DNA from: an uncultured Woeseiaceae bacterium
GTDB lineage: Bacteria; Pseudomonadota; Gammaproteobacteria; Woeseiales; Woeseiaceae
Direction of reading: 5' to 3'
DNA length: 8,285 nucleotides
Assembly: GCA_947259435.1 (NCBI GenBank)
Contig: CAMYMP010000360.1
Span: forward strand, 1-8,285
The translations under genes were made by a program, and so were the position numbers. Shown in pieces: positions 5,634-8,285 of the stretch (positions are counted from its first letter, which is position 1; the number at the start of each line of letters is the position of its first letter). Under the pieces are notes generated by a model. That model was given only the letters and a program-made list of their open reading frames with translations, did no database searches and was not told where the DNA came from.

Positions 5634-6125
5634 TCAGTCTTCGCAACTGTCTTCCTGATCCAGGAATGCCTGAACCTCTTCGGGCGGCGCGGCGGCCGCC
5701 GGGCTGCCGGCATCAAAAACAACCTTCCACTCGCCATTGTCGTGCAGTCTCCAGACTGAGTTGAACGTGCCCCAGCGTTCGATCTCGTTGCCCTCCGGAT
5801 CCGTCGCGACCATGCGGTAGGGACCGCGCGTCAATGCGAGTTGGCCGTCCTCCAGGACTTCGACGAACTGCGGCCGCCATTTGATTCGGGGTCCGGTCTC
5901 GGACAGGAAAGGAGCCCATGCTTCGGTTATCACATCGGGACCTCGTCGCACGATGTCGCTCACAAATCGAGCGTCATCATCGATGAAGGACCGGAACTGG
6001 TCCAGCTTCTTTGTCTCGACCGATTTGCTGAACGCGATTTCGCGACAACGAACGTCATCCGTCAGATCGGCGACCGCCGGCGATGCGAGCAACAGCGACG
6101 TCAACAAATAAGTAAGTAACTTCAT
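5634..6125 (-). CDS. Small exported protein, NTF2/SnoaL-like fold (DUF4440-like)
   Basis: The 163-residue protein begins with a clear signal peptide (MKLLTYLLTSLLL..., AVA before D20), so it should be periplasmic or secreted. The mature part follows the DUF4440/SnoaL pattern: an N-terminal helical stretch with AFSKSVETKKLDQFRSFIDD, then a block ITEAWAPFLSE, then beta strands ending in WGTFNSVWRLHDNGEWKVVFD (split by a loop after ERWG). Such domains bind small ligands or are enzymes of varied type; I cannot assign a function. An Ala/Pro-rich linker (SPAAAAPPEE) precedes the C-terminus. Cys27 and Cys161 could form a disulphide. The ATG at 6125 has GGGGAG 9 bases upstream. The stop at 5634 abuts the att-like repeat, so the gene converges on the tRNA-His region without an obvious terminator. 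Confidence 0.8.
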   Translation of the reverse strand: MKLLTYLLTSLLLASPAVADLTDDVRCREIAFSKSVETKKLDQFRSFIDDDARFVSDIVRRGPDVITEAWAPFLSETGPRIKWRPQFVEVLEDGQLALTRGPYRMVATDPEGNEIERWGTFNSVWRLHDNGEWKVVFDAGSPAAAAPPEEVQAFLDQEDSCED

Positions 6126-6147
6126 GTTGCATATCTCCCCGAATGCT

Positions 6148-6177
6148 TTGCGAGAATTAATGGCATTCTGCTAGTAT
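6148..6177 (+). promoter_or_regulatory. Putative promoter of tRNA-Lys
   Basis: TTGCGA (6148-6153) and TAGTAT (6172-6177) are 18 bases apart, each matching four of six consensus positions. A CGCGCG discriminator follows, typical of stable-RNA promoters. The start would be near 6184, about 30 bases before the tRNA. The elements lie in the 87-bp gap that also serves the divergent DUF4440-like gene. Confidence 0.5.
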
Positions 6178-6212
6178 CGCGCGTCCAGCCAGCCTTCGAA
6201 AGGCATTTGTTT

Positions 6213-7319
<1,107 letters not shown>

Positions 7320-7352
7320 GCCGTCAGTATCGCGCGTATGGCTCCATGACAG

Positions 7353-8285
7353 CTACTGAATTTGCTGCTGAGTACGCGAAAGCAATCCTGCGGGGTCCCA
7401 GGACACCCCGGACTCGTGTCTGCGGCCATCGCGATCGTCGCCAGACAGGCCAAGTTCTTTGCTGATCAAACGAATGGCAGCTTTGGCTTCGCTTTCGCCT
7501 TTGAAGCCTTCGCCAACGGTGATTTTGTCGCCCTCAACATCGTTGGCGTAGATCGAATAGTAAATTACGTGCTTGCCACCGTTCTGCGACTGGAACGAAC
7601 TGTCTTTTGTAAATTTTACAAACGCGTCGCGGCGCATGTAGCTACGCTTAACCGGAATGCCCAGGATCCGGCGCACGGTCTTTATATTCATTCCGTCCCG
7701 CGAGACCTCGAGCGAGTTGGTCATCATGTATACGGCGAAAATGCCGATCAGTGCGCCAACGCCGCCGAATATGCTCCCGAATATTTTCTGATCTTCCTCG
7801 ACGATCAGCCACCAACCTGCGCCTGCAAACGCGGCGCCGACAATGAACGCGCCGATCGAGGATCCGAGATAACGGCCAATCGGATAGACCATCCGTCGGC
7901 CGCCCGCATCGGTCCTGACTTGCACTGCCTTAAGTACCGCTCTGTCAGACGCTGCTGCCTGCTTCTGGCGGGATCGTTCGACAGCGACGTTGCCCAGGTG
8001 CTGCGACTGCGTGGCCGTGGCATACACTGGAATATCGTAGCTTCGATCGAGGTCGGTGCCTTCCAGTTCCGCGCTGAGATTGAGCCGCCAGCGATAGTAA
8101 CTGTCGTCCTCGTCCGTGTCGGACGCTTCGAGATCCGCCGGCACGTCAAAACGAAACGTCAGCCTGGTGCCGCGGCCGCCGGGCTCGGCGTGAGCGATGA
8201 GCGTATCCTGCCATTTGGCTTTTTCCTTGCGGCTGCGGTCCTTGCCGCTGCCCGAGACGTAGTGATGGATACTCGTCAGCGTGAA
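7353..8285 (-). CDS. Membrane protein of unknown function, DUF3592-like (5' end outside window)
   Basis: The frame is open to the window edge, giving 311 residues; the start lies beyond 8285. The N-terminal part (about 1-95) looks like a soluble beta-sandwich, with LTFRFDVPADL, YYRWRLNLSAELEGTDL and YDIPVY. These resemble hypothetical proteins often labelled DUF3592. Two hydrophobic helices follow (about 142-162 and 168-188) with a short EEDQK turn between them. After that comes a soluble domain, about 190-290, with LEVSRDGMNIKTVRRILGIP, reminiscent of a PH-like membrane-associated domain. The tail is charged and glutamine-rich. No catalytic motif is visible. An internal GTG at 8144 is not the true start because coding sequence clearly continues upstream. 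It lies upstream of the serine hydrolase on the same strand. Function unknown. Confidence 0.75.
   Translation of the reverse strand, partial: FTLTSIHHYVSGSGKDRSRKEKAKWQDTLIAHAEPGGRGTRLTFRFDVPADLEASDTDEDDSYYRWRLNLSAELEGTDLDRSYDIPVYATATQSQHLGNVAVERSRQKQAAASDRAVLKAVQVRTDAGGRRMVYPIGRYLGSSIGAFIVGAAFAGAGWWLIVEEDQKIFGSIFGGVGALIGIFAVYMMTNSLEVSRDGMNIKTVRRILGIPVKRSYMRRDAFVKFTKDSSFQSQNGGKHVIYYSIYANDVEGDKITVGEGFKGESEAKAAIRLISKELGLSGDDRDGRRHESGVSWDPAGLLSRTQQQIQ

Noticed and set aside
5480..5737. A minus-strand small protein containing GGRWDSNPSQ
   Set aside because: It is the antisense of the duplicated tRNA-His 3' end plus the out-of-frame DUF4440-like gene.

Overview
The window looks like core chromosome of a gammaproteobacterium. 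The evidence is the cvpA-purF pair, a Pseudomonas-type MiaE, a cyclophilin-lpxH pair (lipid A synthesis, so a Gram-negative outer membrane) and a Pro-Arg-His tRNA cluster typical of that class. Protein similarity alone does not give a genus; a marine Woeseia-like or related lineage would fit, but this is a guess.

Layout. Positions 3-3643 (+ strand) form one tightly packed gene row: the 3' end of cvpA, purF (purine synthesis), a fusion of a degenerate receiver domain to a Ser/Thr kinase, and miaE (hydroxylation of the ms2i6A37 tRNA base). Gaps are 3 and 27 bp, followed by a 10-bp overlap. On the opposite strand, converging on miaE and overlapping its 3' end by 22 bp, lie a secreted cyclophilin-type peptidyl-prolyl isomerase (4372-4959) and lpxH (3622-4365), 6 bp apart. 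Positions 5078-5476 hold a strong sigma70-type promoter followed by tRNA-Pro(UGG), tRNA-Arg(UCU) and tRNA-His(GUG).

The right half is a patchwork around tRNA 3' ends. A 31-bp exact copy of the tRNA-His 3' end and its flank recurs 150 bp downstream (5601-5631), with hairpins and tRNA-like debris between the two copies. Next comes a small secreted NTF2/DUF4440-like protein on the minus strand, whose stop lies 2 bp from the second repeat. A separate tRNA-Lys(CUU) with its own promoter follows. A minus-strand serine hydrolase (beta-lactamase fold) then reads directly into the antisense of tRNA-Lys and appears to lack its C-terminal part. The window ends with a partial membrane protein of unknown function on the minus strand.

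Four points merit attention. LpxH carries Asn where the metal-bridging Asp of the family should be (residue 41). The kinase lacks the alphaC-beta4 segment and most of its glycine loop, and its receiver lacks the phosphoacceptor Asp, so it may be a pseudokinase or a decaying gene. The tRNA-His 3' end is duplicated like an attachment site. The serine hydrolase is cut at tRNA-Lys. I found no CRISPR array, complete insertion sequence, integrase or obvious new multi-gene system.
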